Both the position numbers and the translations under genes were made by a program. DNA of 64,000 nucleotides from contig OX485805.1 in NCBI GenBank assembly GCA_950295325.1, forward strand, positions 50,244,758-50,308,757, in the 5' to 3' direction. Below the pieces are notes generated by a model that made no database searches, had not been told where the DNA came from, and saw nothing but the letters and a program-made list of their open reading frames with translations. Shown here piece by piece: positions 1 to 19,003 of the stretch. Each line of letters opens with the position of its first letter. The first letter of the stretch is position 1. Source of the DNA: Polytrichum commune (Eukaryota; Streptophyta; Polytrichopsida; Polytrichales; Polytrichaceae).

Positions 1-1293
1 ATGTGTTCATGTAAGTTTTCTTGGGTTGTCAGACCCCTACATATGTTGAAATGTTGGAAGTGTGCACACTTACCTTAATGCACCTCTTACCAAAGGATAC
101 CAGATTATTTACAAGCATCAAGCATTACTCAATCTCAATCATGTAGTTCATTAAACCAAGGCCCACCATCCAACTTGGAGACATACACAAAATGGACACA
201 TTTAATGGTGTCCATCCACAACCATTGCATGCAACAATGGGGAATGTTGGATGATGGCCTCAACGCCTGCAAATTGTTGCTCCCTTGTGTATAAATAAGT
301 AGTATGGGACCATGTCGTCCCAACTTGTTGAACCCGCGCATGTGAATTTATTTCTTGGGCCATCTCCGCAGTGTCCATTGAACTTGCCTCCGTCGGCAAC
401 CAACCGTTTCAAAGATGGTGAGGAATGGTAGGGCAATGGCCCCCACCTCTTAACACATGCTCTATTGTGTATCAGATTCCCCGCATCGCAACAAGAGGAC
501 CAATATGATAGGCATTGGCAAGGCATGCCACTTATCAATATTTCCAAACCTAGGTTATTTGCATTTTGTCGATTGGTCAAGGGGTTGCCACATTGAATGG
601 GCAAACCATCTCCTGGCTCAGTCAAAGGTATAACATGTTTACGAAAATTGAGGAGATAGTTGTTCATCATGTTAAAGTTGTTAAACTCCCATGTGAAAAG
701 CTTGAGGTGTAGAAATTTCAAGCTATATTGAACACAACCATATTGGGGTAAGTGTATCTATGATTGCGGAAGCACCCATAGTTGCACCATCGACCCCTAT
801 AATTATGCACCTACCACACCCAAATTTTGGATTAGAGATTTGCTCTCTTAGTTGCTCCTCGGGCATATGCTTCCGATGTTGAAACTTCCTACTCAACTGT
901 GTGATTTGCAACAATAAGTACAATGGTCACAATAACGTGAACAATGAAGACAAAGATCCACCATCTTCCTATATATGTTCAATTTGAAACAATTTCAGAC
1001 TCCACTTGTAGAAATGATGATTTTTTAGTATCTTAAAATCAACCTAAGTTTGGACAACTTGATCCTATATATATATATATATACCTTTCTTCACTACAAA
1101 TTATTCATCTAACTTAATAGTTACACCCACCCTAGATCCATGTACCCTATATTTACCCTAAATGAAATGCCCATGAAGGTCTGCAACCCGATATAGTTGG
1201 GCCTTCAAAGCCTCCCAATGACAACATCTCAGACATCCTAGACAACTAGATTGAACTTTCCAAGCCAGATTCTTGTTTGAATTTCTTAAGTAC
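1..1293. other. AT-rich spacer with weak minus-strand coding traces
   Basis: No gene can be assigned here. The minus strand has short open frames at 202-399, 260-721 (153 codons) and 723-923. They could be the worn remains of one coding sequence, for example a transposon protein, but I recognise no domain in them. A (TA)n run lies at 1066-1083. Confidence 0.3.
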
Positions 1294-1296
1294 TAA

Positions 1297-1795
1297 GAGC
1301 CACTTCACACACAAGATTGAGAGCCCGTGACCATTCCACTTCAAGCACTCTCATTGGTGGAAAAGGCGGAGCCGGTCCAAGTTCGCTTCACACTACGCTT
1401 GAGGGACCAACGGAGTATGTGAATGCAAGATGGATGTAAAGTCTTCATGAATTACTACATGGCACCGAATGGATCATGTTTGATGGTTACTTGGACTCTT
1501 TTCAAAAACCACCTCTTGGAGGTAGGTCTAACACAAAATCAGGAGACCATGACACTCCGAAAGCTCACAGCCGTGGATTTATTCTATTTTATCATGTGTG
1601 AGGATCCCCATGAATAGACATTCATTGAAATAGCATTTGGTTGAGAGCCCGGTCACATATGACTTCACACTACACTTGAGGGTCCATGACCACACTGCAT
1701 GATTTTGGAGGTGTGTGGGGACGGCCTTTGGAGACTTTCTTTTGGGCTCTCACAATTTCATGGTCACGGCCCTTGACTCCTTTGTGAAGTGGCCC
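1297..1795 (+). mobile_element. Harbinger/Tourist-like MITE, copy A
   Basis: This is a 499-bp element flanked on both sides by TAA (1294-1296 and 1796-1798). The termini are inverted: it opens with GAGCCACTTCACACA and closes with TGTGAAGTGGCCC. TAA/TTA target duplications and a GGGCC-type terminus fit non-autonomous PIF/Harbinger elements. Related copies lie near 18.4-18.77 kb, 20.54-21.39 kb, 32.29-32.79 kb and 49.68-49.83 kb. A 64-codon open frame at 1423-1617 is also seen in the 21-kb copy but does not look selected. Confidence 0.8.
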
Positions 1796-1798
1796 TAA

Positions 1799-4317
1799 GT
1801 AGCATCAGAATCTACTATTGTACGTATTGGAAGCGTTTTAATGTAAACTCGATATATGTGGACACTCCAATGGTGGTTAGGGCTCATGGCCCCCAATGAG
1901 GAGGTTGTGGATTCTATTCCCCATGCCGGCATGGTGCTCACCACCTTAGTCCACCCAACTATGGTGGGGGGTCCTTGGACCTTGTTGTATTGGTACCTCA
2001 AAGCCCTTTGGGGGGATACCATGTCCGGTATCTTCAAGGCACTAGTGGCTAGCTAGGAACTAGTATTGTGTGTCACTATAGTGTCCATCCTCAAAAGGGG
2101 AGAGTAGTATTGCCCCAATGTCCCCCTTGTCCGGTGGGCATCCGATGGTCATTGACATTATGAACGGACACTTTATTCATGCCGGCCCCTTGCTAAAAAG
2201 GGACCGGAGTTTCTATCTTGTCATCTATCTATCTGGACACTCCAATGCTTTCAACTTCTTTATATCGTTAGGAAATTAATTGTGTGTTTGTTGTGAGTTG
2301 TCATTTCATTGTTTCATGTGATCGTAGTGAAAAGTTGTGTGATATTTGTTGATGTATGCGATGCTGGTGACTTCGTTCTGTTTAATATCTTAAACTTCGG
2401 TCGAAATATCTTAGTGAATGGAACGATGTGCACCCATGGAACCACATGATTTGTGTACAACTAATATGGATCTACGAAGCTTGGAAGTTTTTGATGAATG
2501 CATACTCACTTATGTGACTGGAAACCAAGAGATATCAAACTATTTAAGCATATGAAAAAATAAAAATAAAAATAAAAAACTCTTCTAGAAATCATTTGAT
2601 CCCAAAACAAACATAAATTCCTTAGAACAATCATTGGTGTTGTATGTTGATACCATGCATTTCACCTGCTAATTTGGGTGTCAAATCGATATGCACTTGG
2701 ATCAAATGTATGCTTAGTGAATACCACATGGCCACATGGCATCAGTGTATCGACTTGCAATATCTCATCAATACAAGTAGCAAACCACCTAACACGTACA
2801 TTGACTATTTTAGATTGGAACTTGGATCATCACTACACACTTTCAAAGGTGAAATCTACATGTTAAACGATTGGAATAACATCATGAATGTTCATTTTGT
2901 TTCAGAGTATTTGTGATTGTTCTCATCGCAATGTTATCTTATACCAATACTTGCAAATAGTTATACCCCAATAATATTATGTTAAGTAGATGCCTAAACT
3001 TGTTACTTGGCTAGCCGATGCCCAAGTACACATAGGGCCCAAAGACAAGCTACAACCCATCAATTCTTGGCAATGTCTATCTATCTATCTATAAACTTGT
3101 ATTGATGTCGGTAGACCAAACACGGATGTTGGCTTGTTGTTACTTAGGTGTCTCTAATGAACAATTATTATGTTGAATATTGTTTGTTTTGTAAAGATGG
3201 CCAAACATAAAAAGGGATTCTGCTACAAAATTCTTGGCCCCATGGTTGATTATGAGTTTGTGGTGATACAATGAATTCAGATAAAATGTTTATACTTGAA
3301 CCAAACCTTGGGTTTACAACACAATCTACTGTTACAAAAGAATAAATGACAATGGTGTACTTACATAAAATAAGAGCTCAACAATCTATGACATTGTTGA
3401 TGACACCTTGTTTTCCAAAAAGTCCAATTTCTGAATCCCAAGAGGTGCACCTATCATAACACCTATGAGTATATGTGAATGCACAAAAGGGGTATTAATT
3501 TGAACTTTTCTACACTCCGTATACATATATATATATGCTACATAATTATAACATGTGTTTATGTAAACCCTCTATATACAAGTTTTTGTTTTGTAAAATC
3601 AAGCAATAAATGTACAAATTCAATGATAAACTACAAGTGACAATATGCATACTTTAAAAAAAATCTATATATGTGTATAGTCATTAACATAAGTATACAC
3701 ATATACTTTTGAATAACAATCAATCTCTATCATTTGTATAATCTAAAACCCTAGCATTCATAAATAGAGTTGTTGAAAACTTTGTCATCCATGGAGTGTA
3801 GCTCATAAGCATGTAAGTCTACAATATATGTCATCAAAGTTAATGCATTTATTTCTATAAATCTACCACCAAATGATTTGTAAGATCATAAGTTTCACTT
3901 ATAGTTTGTTCCTTTTTGATACCAACATAAACACATCTCCACGCTTGATCCTAGAACTTGCAACAATTGCGATGCCTACATGCTTGATCCAAGTTGTTGC
4001 ACACGTCGGAAGTTTACCAATGATACAAAAAAATACTGAGAGAAAACCCACTTGGGAATCAACACGTTCATAATTTATGCTCCCCGTGATTTAACGAAGT
4101 TATCAATCACCTACAACTACATGCATCAACCACCAAGAAGCGCTGGCCATTCCTCTTGCAACCCTAATCAAGAAGTGGCATGTTTCTCAGCTCAATCACC
4201 CCTTCCAAAACCCTAATACTACCTCTTCCATATAGACATGGATGAGATAAGAAAATGAGAAAATTGTATTCATCCTTCTTCCATCCAAAATTAAATACTT
4301 GTCACATAAAGTCAAAA
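1799..4317. other. AT-rich spacer, no gene seen
   Basis: I see no supported coding region. Simple TATC repeats occur near 2221 and 3075. A fragment near 3541-3565 resembles part of the 61-bp tandem unit that starts at 4318. Confidence 0.5.
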
Positions 4318-4470
4318 CATAAACACAGGTTATAATAAACATAGGTCACAATAATTATAACATGTGTTTACGATTTGTCATAAACACAGGTTATAATAAA
4401 CATAGGTCACAATAATTATAACATGTGTTTATGATTTGTCATAAACACAGGTTATAATAAACACATGTAA
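4318..4470. repeat. 61-bp tandem repeat, about 2.5 copies
   Basis: Units begin at 4318, 4379 and 4440 (partial) and are almost identical. Each unit contains an inverted pair: ACACAGGTTATAAT on one side and ATTATAACATGTGT on the other. Each unit could therefore fold into a hairpin. Confidence 0.9.
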
Positions 4471-7400
4471 CTATTGGAATTTTAGAAAACCACATGAGAT
4501 AAAAACAAATAGGGTCAATTTAATTCATTTAGGATAAAATTTATAATCTTATTAGATCTACCATAGCTGCATTGGAAATTTGTCCCCTACATGATTATAT
4601 GTAAAATAGGGTGCTAGATAATTCCTCCATTTTAGTAATCCATGGAAAAAAATAGGGTCATAGATATAGGATCCCTCTAAAATTGTGTAGTCGGACCAAT
4701 ATAATAACTATGGGTTTGACTACTTGATAGTTCCTGTCCAAAATTGAATAAAGCGTGTTAGTATGGAGGGAAATGATGTGGGATTTTATTTTTGGGAATA
4801 AATGTGTTGGTGCTCCTCAACAACCGTTGGATTTTGCAACAACGTTGAACACGTGGGACCTTGCCGGATGCTTAGAACCTGACAACCTCCACCGTCACCC
4901 TCAACCATTTCTTGCTATCAGTTTTGGTTTTGTCGCAACCTCAGTCCTTGATCGTCAAACTCATTTTTTAATTTTTTAATTTTAAAAAAATTCTTATTGA
5001 CGCAGATTGATGGTGCAGAGTGGCCAATTCCTTTGCAATGTTTTTTTGTGTGTATTTGGTTTAGGGTTTAGCTTTCATGGCTCATCTCTTCTTTGTTGGT
5101 TTTGTGATTACGAGTTATTTTTGGGGTTGGTCTTGCAAGGTTTGAATTTAGGGTTACAGTTTGGCATGGGAATGAAGAAGATCAAGGTGTATACACTTAT
5201 TGATGAATGAGCATCTCCAAAGTGCATTGGAACTGTGAAGGGGGGGGGGGGGTGGAGAATCCTTAGCTGACCTAAGAGTGCGCTTAGAAGAAAAGAAGGT
5301 TTTAAAGTTTGAATTCTAGTATTGGGATCCAGATGAATGTTGTAGAGTGACAACCAATCTTGAATCCCTTAATGACCATGAGGAAAAGGTTTCATGATAC
5401 TTGCCCTCTACGAGGAGGTTGAAGATTTGGCATGTAAACAACAACGCCTTGGACACTTCATGGACATAATTTAGAGTAATAACTATGTACGATTTATATA
5501 TTAAATTTTTTGTTAAAAATTAGCCTCTCCAAATAATTACAAATACATATAGGGTTTTAAAAAATACGTCAAAGCAAATTTTTTTATCTACAAATAGTGA
5601 GAGAAAAATTATTGAGAGGTGCATAAATATCAACCCGTTAAATACCTCATTAACGCATGTGATTACGAAACATAAGGGGAGGTGATCGCCTCGAGTAGTA
5701 ACCATGGCTAAGAGGGAGAGGTAAATCATTCATATGTTCCACCCGATTGACAAGGACAATAGATTACCGAGTGTTGCAAGTGAATGAAATTTTTAAATGC
5801 CCAAGTTTTGAATGCATCCAATTTCCTAGGATATTATTTTTTATGACTATTTTTCTTTTCACTTGGGCCATCTGACGTGATAATTCCCGAAAACATGCCT
5901 GAATATTTCCAATTTTTTTCTACCCAACATGCTACAGCCTAGAATAGTAGATACTAAAAAGCTCTAGCCAAAGCGCCATTTTTTTTTGTAAAATGGAACT
6001 ATATGTAATAGAGTGGAAAACATAAAGGAATGACTTGTTTGATCATCTAAGAACAAGAGTAATCTTCACTTTGACTAGGGACAAGAGGTTTAGCTAATCT
6101 ACAAACATTGCAAGGAAAATGGGCGCACCTTCAATACCTTGAAATTGCTAACAATCTTGTACTATCCATACTTTTAACACTTTGGGAGAAGTAGGATGTA
6201 GTTATGATTTTGGCTATAACAAAAACCAAGGAAACAATCGGGGAAGACTTAAAAGATGATTCGTATAACATCTAGGTGTCACAAATAAGTTTTACTAGGA
6301 CGATGACATGATTGTTTCCGATTATTTCACATTTGAATTGATAATTGAGTAATGATTCATAAGGTAAAGTCTCACAAACTCTCAGATCAACACATATGAT
6401 TGTGGCGGTCACTCACCTCACATTATTTACGCGGGCAATAATATGGCAGTGAATTCATTTTATTTGGAACAAGTGCGGTACACGATCACAGGCATAACCA
6501 TTGACAATAATCTTGCATAGTATCCCATGTGAGTTTCATTACCAAAGCCAAGGGCACTTTGGTGTTGGCAATAGTCTTGGATTTAATTAGCCCTTTTAAT
6601 GTAACTTGAACTTACAAAGTAGACATCCTTACGGGATTTATCATCTTCTTTGATTAACCTTTCAATTGAATTACATTGTCAGACAATTGTCTTACCTCCA
6701 TTTTGGTCACCGGGATTAATCCCTCATTGTTTAGGACAATGACCCAATCAACATTCAATCATCCCATTCCATAATTGTCTTCTCAATAAGTTTTACATAC
6801 TCTTCACAGTCAATAGACTTGTCCTATTGCCCTTTCAACTTTCAGGTTGTGAAAGGTTAGTGTGGTAGATAGTACAAGAAACTCTAGTTCACAAGTCTTC
6901 ACAACAATTTCCACCCTTAAATTTGTGAAGAATGACAAGACCATAGTCTTGTTTAATACTCAATGGTATTATTTTGATTCCTCCATCAACTCGTAGTGGA
7001 AGAAACACTACCTTATTACAACGACAATAGACTTCTTTAAAATTCTCAAATTCCATTCCAACAAATGTCCTTGTAAGACATGAGTAATCCCCGACTTTTT
7101 CTCCTATGCTAATTGTATTTATCACACAAGTTTGTTTATGTCTTCCTACATATCCCAAATTTTTTTTGATTGAACAACATCATTTAGAATGACAATGGCA
7201 TGATTAATGTCACAAAGTTTCTCACCTTTGCCTTCATAATATTAACCTTCAATTCCTTAAGGACATAGATGTTTTCAAATAAATTGGAGATCACAACACA
7301 AGGCTATTATGAAAGGGCTTATGAATGTTTCTCAATTGTAATTCCTCCAGTAAAATTAAATTCACCTACAACTAAGTGCAACCTCTGTAGGGCTTTACAT

Positions 7401-10200
7401 TCCAAACAATACATTCATATTATAATCTATGCACTTCTATAGTTCACTCACATATTCAAGAAAATATGCAAACGAGCACAAGCCCTCTAATTATGACTAT
7501 ATTTCACTTAATCATCAAATCATTCAATCGAAGATGGTTACCATTTCCTAATCACTCTCAAGCTTGCTCTCTTGTACTACAATACATTCAGTATTGGTCC
7601 TCCTATCTCAAAACATCCATCAATGAGATTACAATAGCAAATTAAAGATCGTAGTCTTCAATTATGTAAAAAGCTAAACCTTTAACATGATTTCATATAA
7701 TTATAAACTTCTCAAAGGCAGTATAGGTGGTTACAAAGGTAATGGACTAAGGACTAACTCCTCTTTCAATATGACCATTAACAATCACTGCTGAGAAATG
7801 TTCACAACTCAAAGGATCAATCTCAAACCCCCTTCCAAATATAAGATCTTACACAAGTCAATGGCCCTCCCAACACAAGATAATTATATTTAGATTATTG
7901 CCTCTTCATATCCAATCACAAAACAATAATAACTCAACACCCTTAATCAATATTGATATTCACACAATAAATAAGTTAAAACGAAATCGACCAATGCAAA
8001 CACTATGGTATACAAATTTACTTATGGTATAAATCAAACAATAACCTAGCAATTTATGAATCCTTCATATATATGCTAACATACAAGAGACCATGGCCCG
8101 GGGAAAAACACACACACACACACACAACCCCACATCGAGTTTTCAGACTATATCCCCACTTTTGTTCTAACTACGTCCTTTTCTAAAATGGTCTCCTACA
8201 TATATCTTTTCACATTCATGTATCAAAATTCAAGAAAACTTTCCTTATCAAACTATGGTCTTCCTTTACATATACCTTTTGCAATCTCAAGCCTTAGTTT
8301 GTTCAAACCCTATTGATTCATTCATTTCTAGTTCACTTTTGGGCTTTATTCTCACTTACTTCCTGATTGTGCTTTGAAAAGCAAAAAATTGAGTACCACA
8401 TGGGAGGAAAGCTAAAATGTGCATTTTAAGCCAACTTACCTTAGCTATATTCTATCATCAAAGCCTCCATGCATTGGGTCCCACATAACAAAGACTTGCC
8501 ACATTAGTGCTATGGAAATATATGACCCTTTCTATGGTAGTAAAGTGAGTGAGCCTACTTTGATTGCCCAATTATCTTTGGAGGCTTTGGAAATGCTTTC
8601 ATACTTTCTTGCCATATGCCTCCAAATGAAAGGCCCTCCATACCATACTTGGTGGGCAATGAGGAATTTTGCTTATCTATGGTGAAACAACCAATACCTT
8701 ACAAAGTTCAAATAACACATGAAAGCAATAAACTTTTGCTTGGTCTGGTGGGCATACTCTAAGAACAAGCTCCAAAATAACATGTGATCAAGAGAGTTTA
8801 TACCATGTGCTCACAATGTGTTGATTGTGTCAAGTTTATTGTTCAACATAAACTGGGGAACCCATATGAGCATTATCCAAAAACAAAAAAACAAAAGAAC
8901 TCTTTGATATAGAATTTGATATTCATACGAGCACCATAAACATGAGAAACAAGACTAAGGTCTTCACTTGGATTTGCCAATTGTATTGTAAGTAGTTGAA
9001 TGTTACACATCTGAGGAGAAGTGGGCGCATAGCGATTAAAAACAAAACAATTAGGCCTGTATACATTACATGCATCGGGTCCCAAATTAAGACATTTTTT
9101 ATGATGAGAAAAAAAAATCATAGTGGTAATCATGTTGGTTTTTATGTTTCATATGATTAGGGAGACCCATATGAACATTTAAGAAGAAGTTACCTTTCAC
9201 ATCGATAATGAATAAACAAATCATATGAGTTCCAAATAATATCATGAAATTGGTTGTGGCCTCAACTTGGATTCGTTAATCACCTCGTGCTAATCACACA
9301 TTTAATATCATAAGAGAAGTGGGTTAAATAAATGAATAAAGATAATAGGGGTTTTAAGGCCCACTAAGCGCGGGTTTACATGAAGATCCAGGTCCAAATC
9401 AATATTAGGACCCTAAACACTCCTTAATGGACCTTACTTCTACATCTGATATTGGACATGAAAGTGATGCCATGTTAGCATATTGATGTTGTTTCCATAC
9501 CTCGGATAGGCTACCCCCTAGTGTAAACTTCTTGGGATAAAATTTATGCTCATGACCAATAAGATTGCTTGATTTCGGGGTTTCTTTGGTCTTGGATGCT
9601 AATGTAAACTTGATGTTGAAAGTGCTCAAATCAATGTTGAATAGCTCATTCAAGTAGGTTAACCCTTAACTTCCCGAGAGGCCATTCTTTGGCTTATGAA
9701 TGACTCTTGAAGGCAAATTCATCCAAAAGAAAGTTACTAGGAAGGTCACAATGGGTATCATCATGATCCTCGTGAAATTTTGTTGTCAATGGCGATGATC
9801 CCATTCCAATATGAAAAGATGGTTTCACAATTATTAAAAAGTCAAGAATGAACCAACTTTTCCCTTTGTTTATATGTTTCTATATATAGCAAACTAATAT
9901 TATTTTGATTGAAATTATCAATTTTCTATGGACTCTTTTTCTTACCTCAAAGCATATAGCTATTCTTACTATAATCTTGAAGGTTTGGACTATAATTTTG
10001 TTGCATATATTTATCGCAATTCCTTGAAGTTCAATGATTCTAAATCATTCATAAAAAATCATGAAATCCACATCATGTTGCTACCATATTGATAATGATC
10101 TTAAAAATACTAGCAATAACTTCCCTTTTAGATACAATAAAAAACGAGGTCTAGAAAGCTTAGTTTCTAGATGACCCAATGAAACTACAATGCGCTCAAG
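4471..10200. other. Long AT-rich spacer, no gene recognised
   Basis: Only short open frames are present, with no recognisable domain. The longest ones include a minus-strand frame of 89 codons at 6889-7158 and a plus-strand frame of 88 codons at 8419-8685. A poly-G tract lies at 5240-5252 and a (CA)n microsatellite at about 8108-8126. The composition matches the rest of the intergenic DNA. Confidence 0.5.
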
Positions 10201-10560
10201 GAAGTTAAGGGTTAAGGGTATGTGGGTGTTATTTGGTTCGTTTTCCATGTTCTCCAACTTCTATCGATTATATTTACATGACGAAACTCATGTTGCAATA
10301 GCAAATCTACAACGAAACATCTACATAAATCTACAACAAACAAGTGCATGTTTGTTGACTTCGTAAGTGGATACATAGGTCCTCCCGATTGCATTCACTA
10401 TTGAGTGTAGAGGAGTTCATTAATATTTGAAGCCGTAGTCCAATTCCTTTTAAGCATGTGACCTTTATGATGTTTGCTCTTTGCTCCTCCTGAACCACAT
10501 ACCAATCAAATATAGGTAGGAGTCCGATTAAGAAAAGGAGCCACTTAAGACCCATCTACC
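10200..10560. repeat. Dispersed repeat R1, copy 1
   Basis: About 360 bp is clearly similar to 20158-20538 in the same orientation, with small gaps. The shared block runs from a TATGTGGGTGT motif to a segment ending GACCCATCTACC. No termini, target duplication or coding capacity could be assigned, so the repeat class is unknown. Confidence 0.7.
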
Positions 10561-10699
10561 TTAACTTGTGTGATAGCTACACTTAATATGATATTTAGGG
10601 TCATATGGTATTTTATGTCACTATGATAACTTTTCGGATGACAATTCTTCAAACCTTGGACAACTGGCCAACTAGCATCACCTAGCTAAATTTCTTGGG

Positions 10700-10815
10700 C
10701 CCCTATTTGTCACTTAGCTTTAGCTAGCTAGGTTCACCGAACCTATGATTCTTACTTAGCTTTAGCTAGTTAACTTTTCTGGAACTCTCATTTTCACTCA
10801 GCTTCAACTAACTAA
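10700..10815. repeat. Degenerate AGCTAGCT-type array, left
   Basis: Three degenerate units of about 45 bp each carry TTAGCTTTAGCTAG or a variant, followed by a GGAAC/CGAAC-like segment. Similar units reappear at 11212-11345 on the far side of a 132-codon open frame, which suggests subterminal repeats of one element. Confidence 0.5.
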
Positions 10816-10819
10816 AAAG

Positions 10820-11218
10820 TTGTGTGACATGCATATTCATTCTAACCCAAAGAGAAATCTATTCAAACAAAACAAACAATACATAATTGGTTGTATTGCT
10901 CTAGGTTGGCTCTGTATTTTCATGTTGTTGTACAAGGAAACTGAAAGGCTTAGAATCAACAGGTATAGTCGGCTTCCTCACTTTCGACCGACAATGGTGA
11001 TAGATCATCATCATAGATCATCATCTCCTTCATTTTCATTATCATCGGAATCGTCAATGTCATTTGGCAATTCAAGACGAGATAGAATCAACGTGTTCCA
11101 AATTGATGATTTGACGATATCTGTTGTATTAATAGGGATCATGCTCTTGTTCGGTTTCAAATCATCGTTCCTTCAACGAGTCCATGTATGTTTAGTGTAT
11201 ATTATAGATTTTAGCTAG
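10820..11218 (+). CDS. Doubtful ORF with two hydrophobic spans
   Basis: This 132-codon open frame starts with ATG, and I do not recognise it as any family. It shows two hydrophobic stretches, at about residues 22-39 and 98-116. A basic segment and a serine- and histidine-rich segment lie between them. It sits between two AGCTAGCT-rich arrays, so it may be a passenger of a mobile element or a chance open frame. No promoter, intron or neighbour supports expression. Confidence 0.2.
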   Translation: MCDMHIHSNPKRNLFKQNKQYIIGCIALGWLCIFMLLYKETERLRINRYSRLPHFRPTMVIDHHHRSSSPSFSLSSESSMSFGNSRRDRINVFQIDDLTISVVLIGIMLLFGFKSSFLQRVHVCLVYIIDFS

Positions 11219-11345
11219 CTATTAGTTGACTTCAGCTAACCAACTCTTCTCGCCCGGACTATGGCACTAAATTTTCGCTAGCTATTCTTTTGAGGCACCG
11301 GATTTCTGCGTAGCTCTAGCTAGTCGGAGCTTCTAGCTAGCCAAA
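11212..11345. repeat. Degenerate AGCTAGCT-type array, right
   Basis: About three units contain AGCTAGCTA or variants with CCCGG/ACCGG-like spacers. They mirror the array at 10700-10815 across the intervening open frame. Confidence 0.45.
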
Positions 11346-11568
11346 TAGCTGCCCACTTAGGTAGCTGTCCAAGGTCTACACTTCTTCTTAAGAATAAGTG
11401 ATGAAATATTGTCATGGATGATGGATGAGTTCATCTAGTGGCCAAAACCCTACCCACCTTCGTTCTCTTTTCAGCAACTGGTGATGAGATGATGTTGCCC
11501 ATGGATGGATGAGATATGACTTGCAAGAGTGTAGAACTGCACAAGGAATGACAAATAATGTTGGGATA

Positions 11569-11682
11569 ACATTTAGTGTTGGTGACACTAAATAAGTTAA
11601 GTACACCGCGGTTGGCAATTAGCATTGAGCAAGGCGATTAGAGTTGGTGACACTAAGCGATATCGTATTTAGTGTGGCAGCA
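11569..11682. mobile_element. Hairpin-ended MITE remnant upstream of NTRC
   Basis: Two small palindromes built on TTTAGTGT / ACACTAAA lie about 60 bp apart. One is ATTTAGTGTTGGTGACACTA and the other is an ACACTAA...TTTAGTGT hairpin at about 11651-11677. The same motif forms the ends of the elements at 13999-14202, 19004-19197 and 45804-46030. The remnant lies about 500 bp upstream of the NTRC start codon. Confidence 0.4.
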
Positions 11683-12179
11683 TGGGAGTGCGTTTGCGTT
11701 TGGGGTGAGGGGGCGAGAGGAGTGGGGTCAAAGCAAGCGAGGGGGCGGAGCGGAAAGGGAATCCACATGTGAAGTGGGCCTGGGCGATACGTATCGCCGC
11801 TGGATAAGGTTTTTACTGACCCTCTGCACCCTGCAAATGCCCAATCTCGCACACCCACCTGCTATCCCCAATTCCTGGCTGCAGGAAAAGCAAAATTGAG
11901 CCCCAATTTTTGTTGGGCTTCGCGCCTCGATTAGCAATTGGGGCAACGAACACTCGAGGGTTCAAGGGAATCGATTGAAGCGGGGGCGGAGGGCTGTTGG
12001 GTTTCCTCGATTGAGCCTCCGGATTCAGGGTTTTGGGTGGGGATGAACGTTGGGGGAGTCTGGGGGGGTTGCGGGATTGTCGCCAAATTGGGCTAAGGGT
12101 TGTCATTATTCCTCCAGCGGAATTTGGTTGAGTTTTGGGACTTTGGGGATTGAGGTTGTTGTTAGATTAGGTTGGAGAG

Positions 12180-17750
<5,571 letters not shown>

Positions 17751-18399
17751 TCCGTACGGGGATTCTTCTTTTAACCTGTCCATCGGTGTTTCAAAATGAT
17801 CAGGCTCTTAACAAAGTTATGACGCGTGATTTGGAATTGGCACACTTGAGCTGATGTAGTTTTACAAGATATTATTTTGCCTCAGATTATGCTGAGCCTG
17901 TGCAGCAGAGTAAAATGAATAGTTTCTGGTCGTGATTGACCATAGGGTAGTTTTGAGGGTTGTATCATTGACGGAGGAGATCCTAGTCGCTTCAGCAAGT
18001 TGCTGACCTTGGAACGACTCCAGATTTATCATGCCTACTTAGTTGTCAATTCAACATCCAAGCATAGGGATAGTCATCTCTCAGCAGGGTTAGGGTTGTG
18101 AAAAAATTACTATATCTCTACCTGGATGGTGGAAGGAGGTAGTTTCTTTGTCTGTCGGTCTTTCTCTAGATTGTTAGGCTTTTAAGTTGTGTTGCCCTCC
18201 TGGCCACATTTCCGAGCTGGAATCTGATAGTTGTAGTGAGAAATGTAGCAAAGGTTGTACAAGACGAGTCTCAAGGCTCTCAAATCAAGCAATCAATGAA
18301 GTATCCCTCATTGGGGTTGAGAGCAACTGCTTCAGCCTTTATCAATCCTTTTAGGACAAAGACCCATGGGCACCTCACCCTAGAGCTTGAGGCCCTAAG
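17751..18399. other. NTRC 3' flank
   Basis: This stretch should hold the NTRC 3' untranslated region. I see no further gene. Confidence 0.5.
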
Positions 18400-18772
18400 A
18401 GGGCAATGGATAATGTTTCATGGAGTCCTACATGGCACTGCAATGGATAATGTTTCATGGTATACTGGACTTTGTGGCAAGCTGACCTCAAAAAGGTGGG
18501 TCCAAGTTAACTTAACACAAAACTGGTAGAAACCATGACACTTTAAATCTCACATGCCTGATTTATTATAGCTTGTTGTGTAGAAGGGCCCACATGAATA
18601 GGATGCTAATGAAATACCATTGAGGACCTGGTGGTGTATGTGTTTACACTACACTTGAAGGCCCGTGACCATAAAACTGAGTTTTGAGTTTCCATGATAC
18701 TGTCTTCGGATGATTTTTCAAGGGCCCTCACAATTTAATGGTCATGGTTCAGGGCGGTAGTGCGAAGTGGCC
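18400..18772 (+). mobile_element. Harbinger-like MITE, diverged copy B
   Basis: The segment aligns with copy A (1297-1795) across its middle and right end. It finishes with GCGAAGTGGCC followed by TTA. The left end is eroded. A 21-bp stretch is repeated at 18404 and 18441. Confidence 0.6.
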
Positions 18773-19003
18773 TTAATCTGTTCCAAGGCTTCACTGGATT
18801 CTATGAGTTTTGCTACTTCTTCTGCAAGTTTAGAGTTTTAGTTCTTTGGATTACTATTGCATTTTGCACCATTCCTGCACTGCTATGTGTGGGGTCATCA
18901 TGTATTGACCTGAGAGCCCTTTTCACAACAAAGATGGTGCCCTTCAATCAATCAACTAAAATTTGAAGTGACAACACCACTTGTCACGAATTTTATCTTA
19001 GAG

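Noticed and set aside
1423-1617. Similar small ORFs in MITE copies A (1423-1617) and C (21058-21264)
   Set aside because: The two frames align well, but most base differences change amino acids, and copy D has a frame-breaking indel there. Shared ancestry of the DNA explains the match better than a conserved protein.
4318-4470. CRISPR-like look of the 61-bp repeats
   Set aside because: The units are contiguous with no variable spacers, and this is plant nuclear DNA.
5240-5252. Poly-G tracts (5240, 20622, 52871, 62982) as regulatory G-quadruplex sites
   Set aside because: Long single-base runs are prone to sequencing and assembly error, and only the 20.6-kb one has structural context, as a transposon end.
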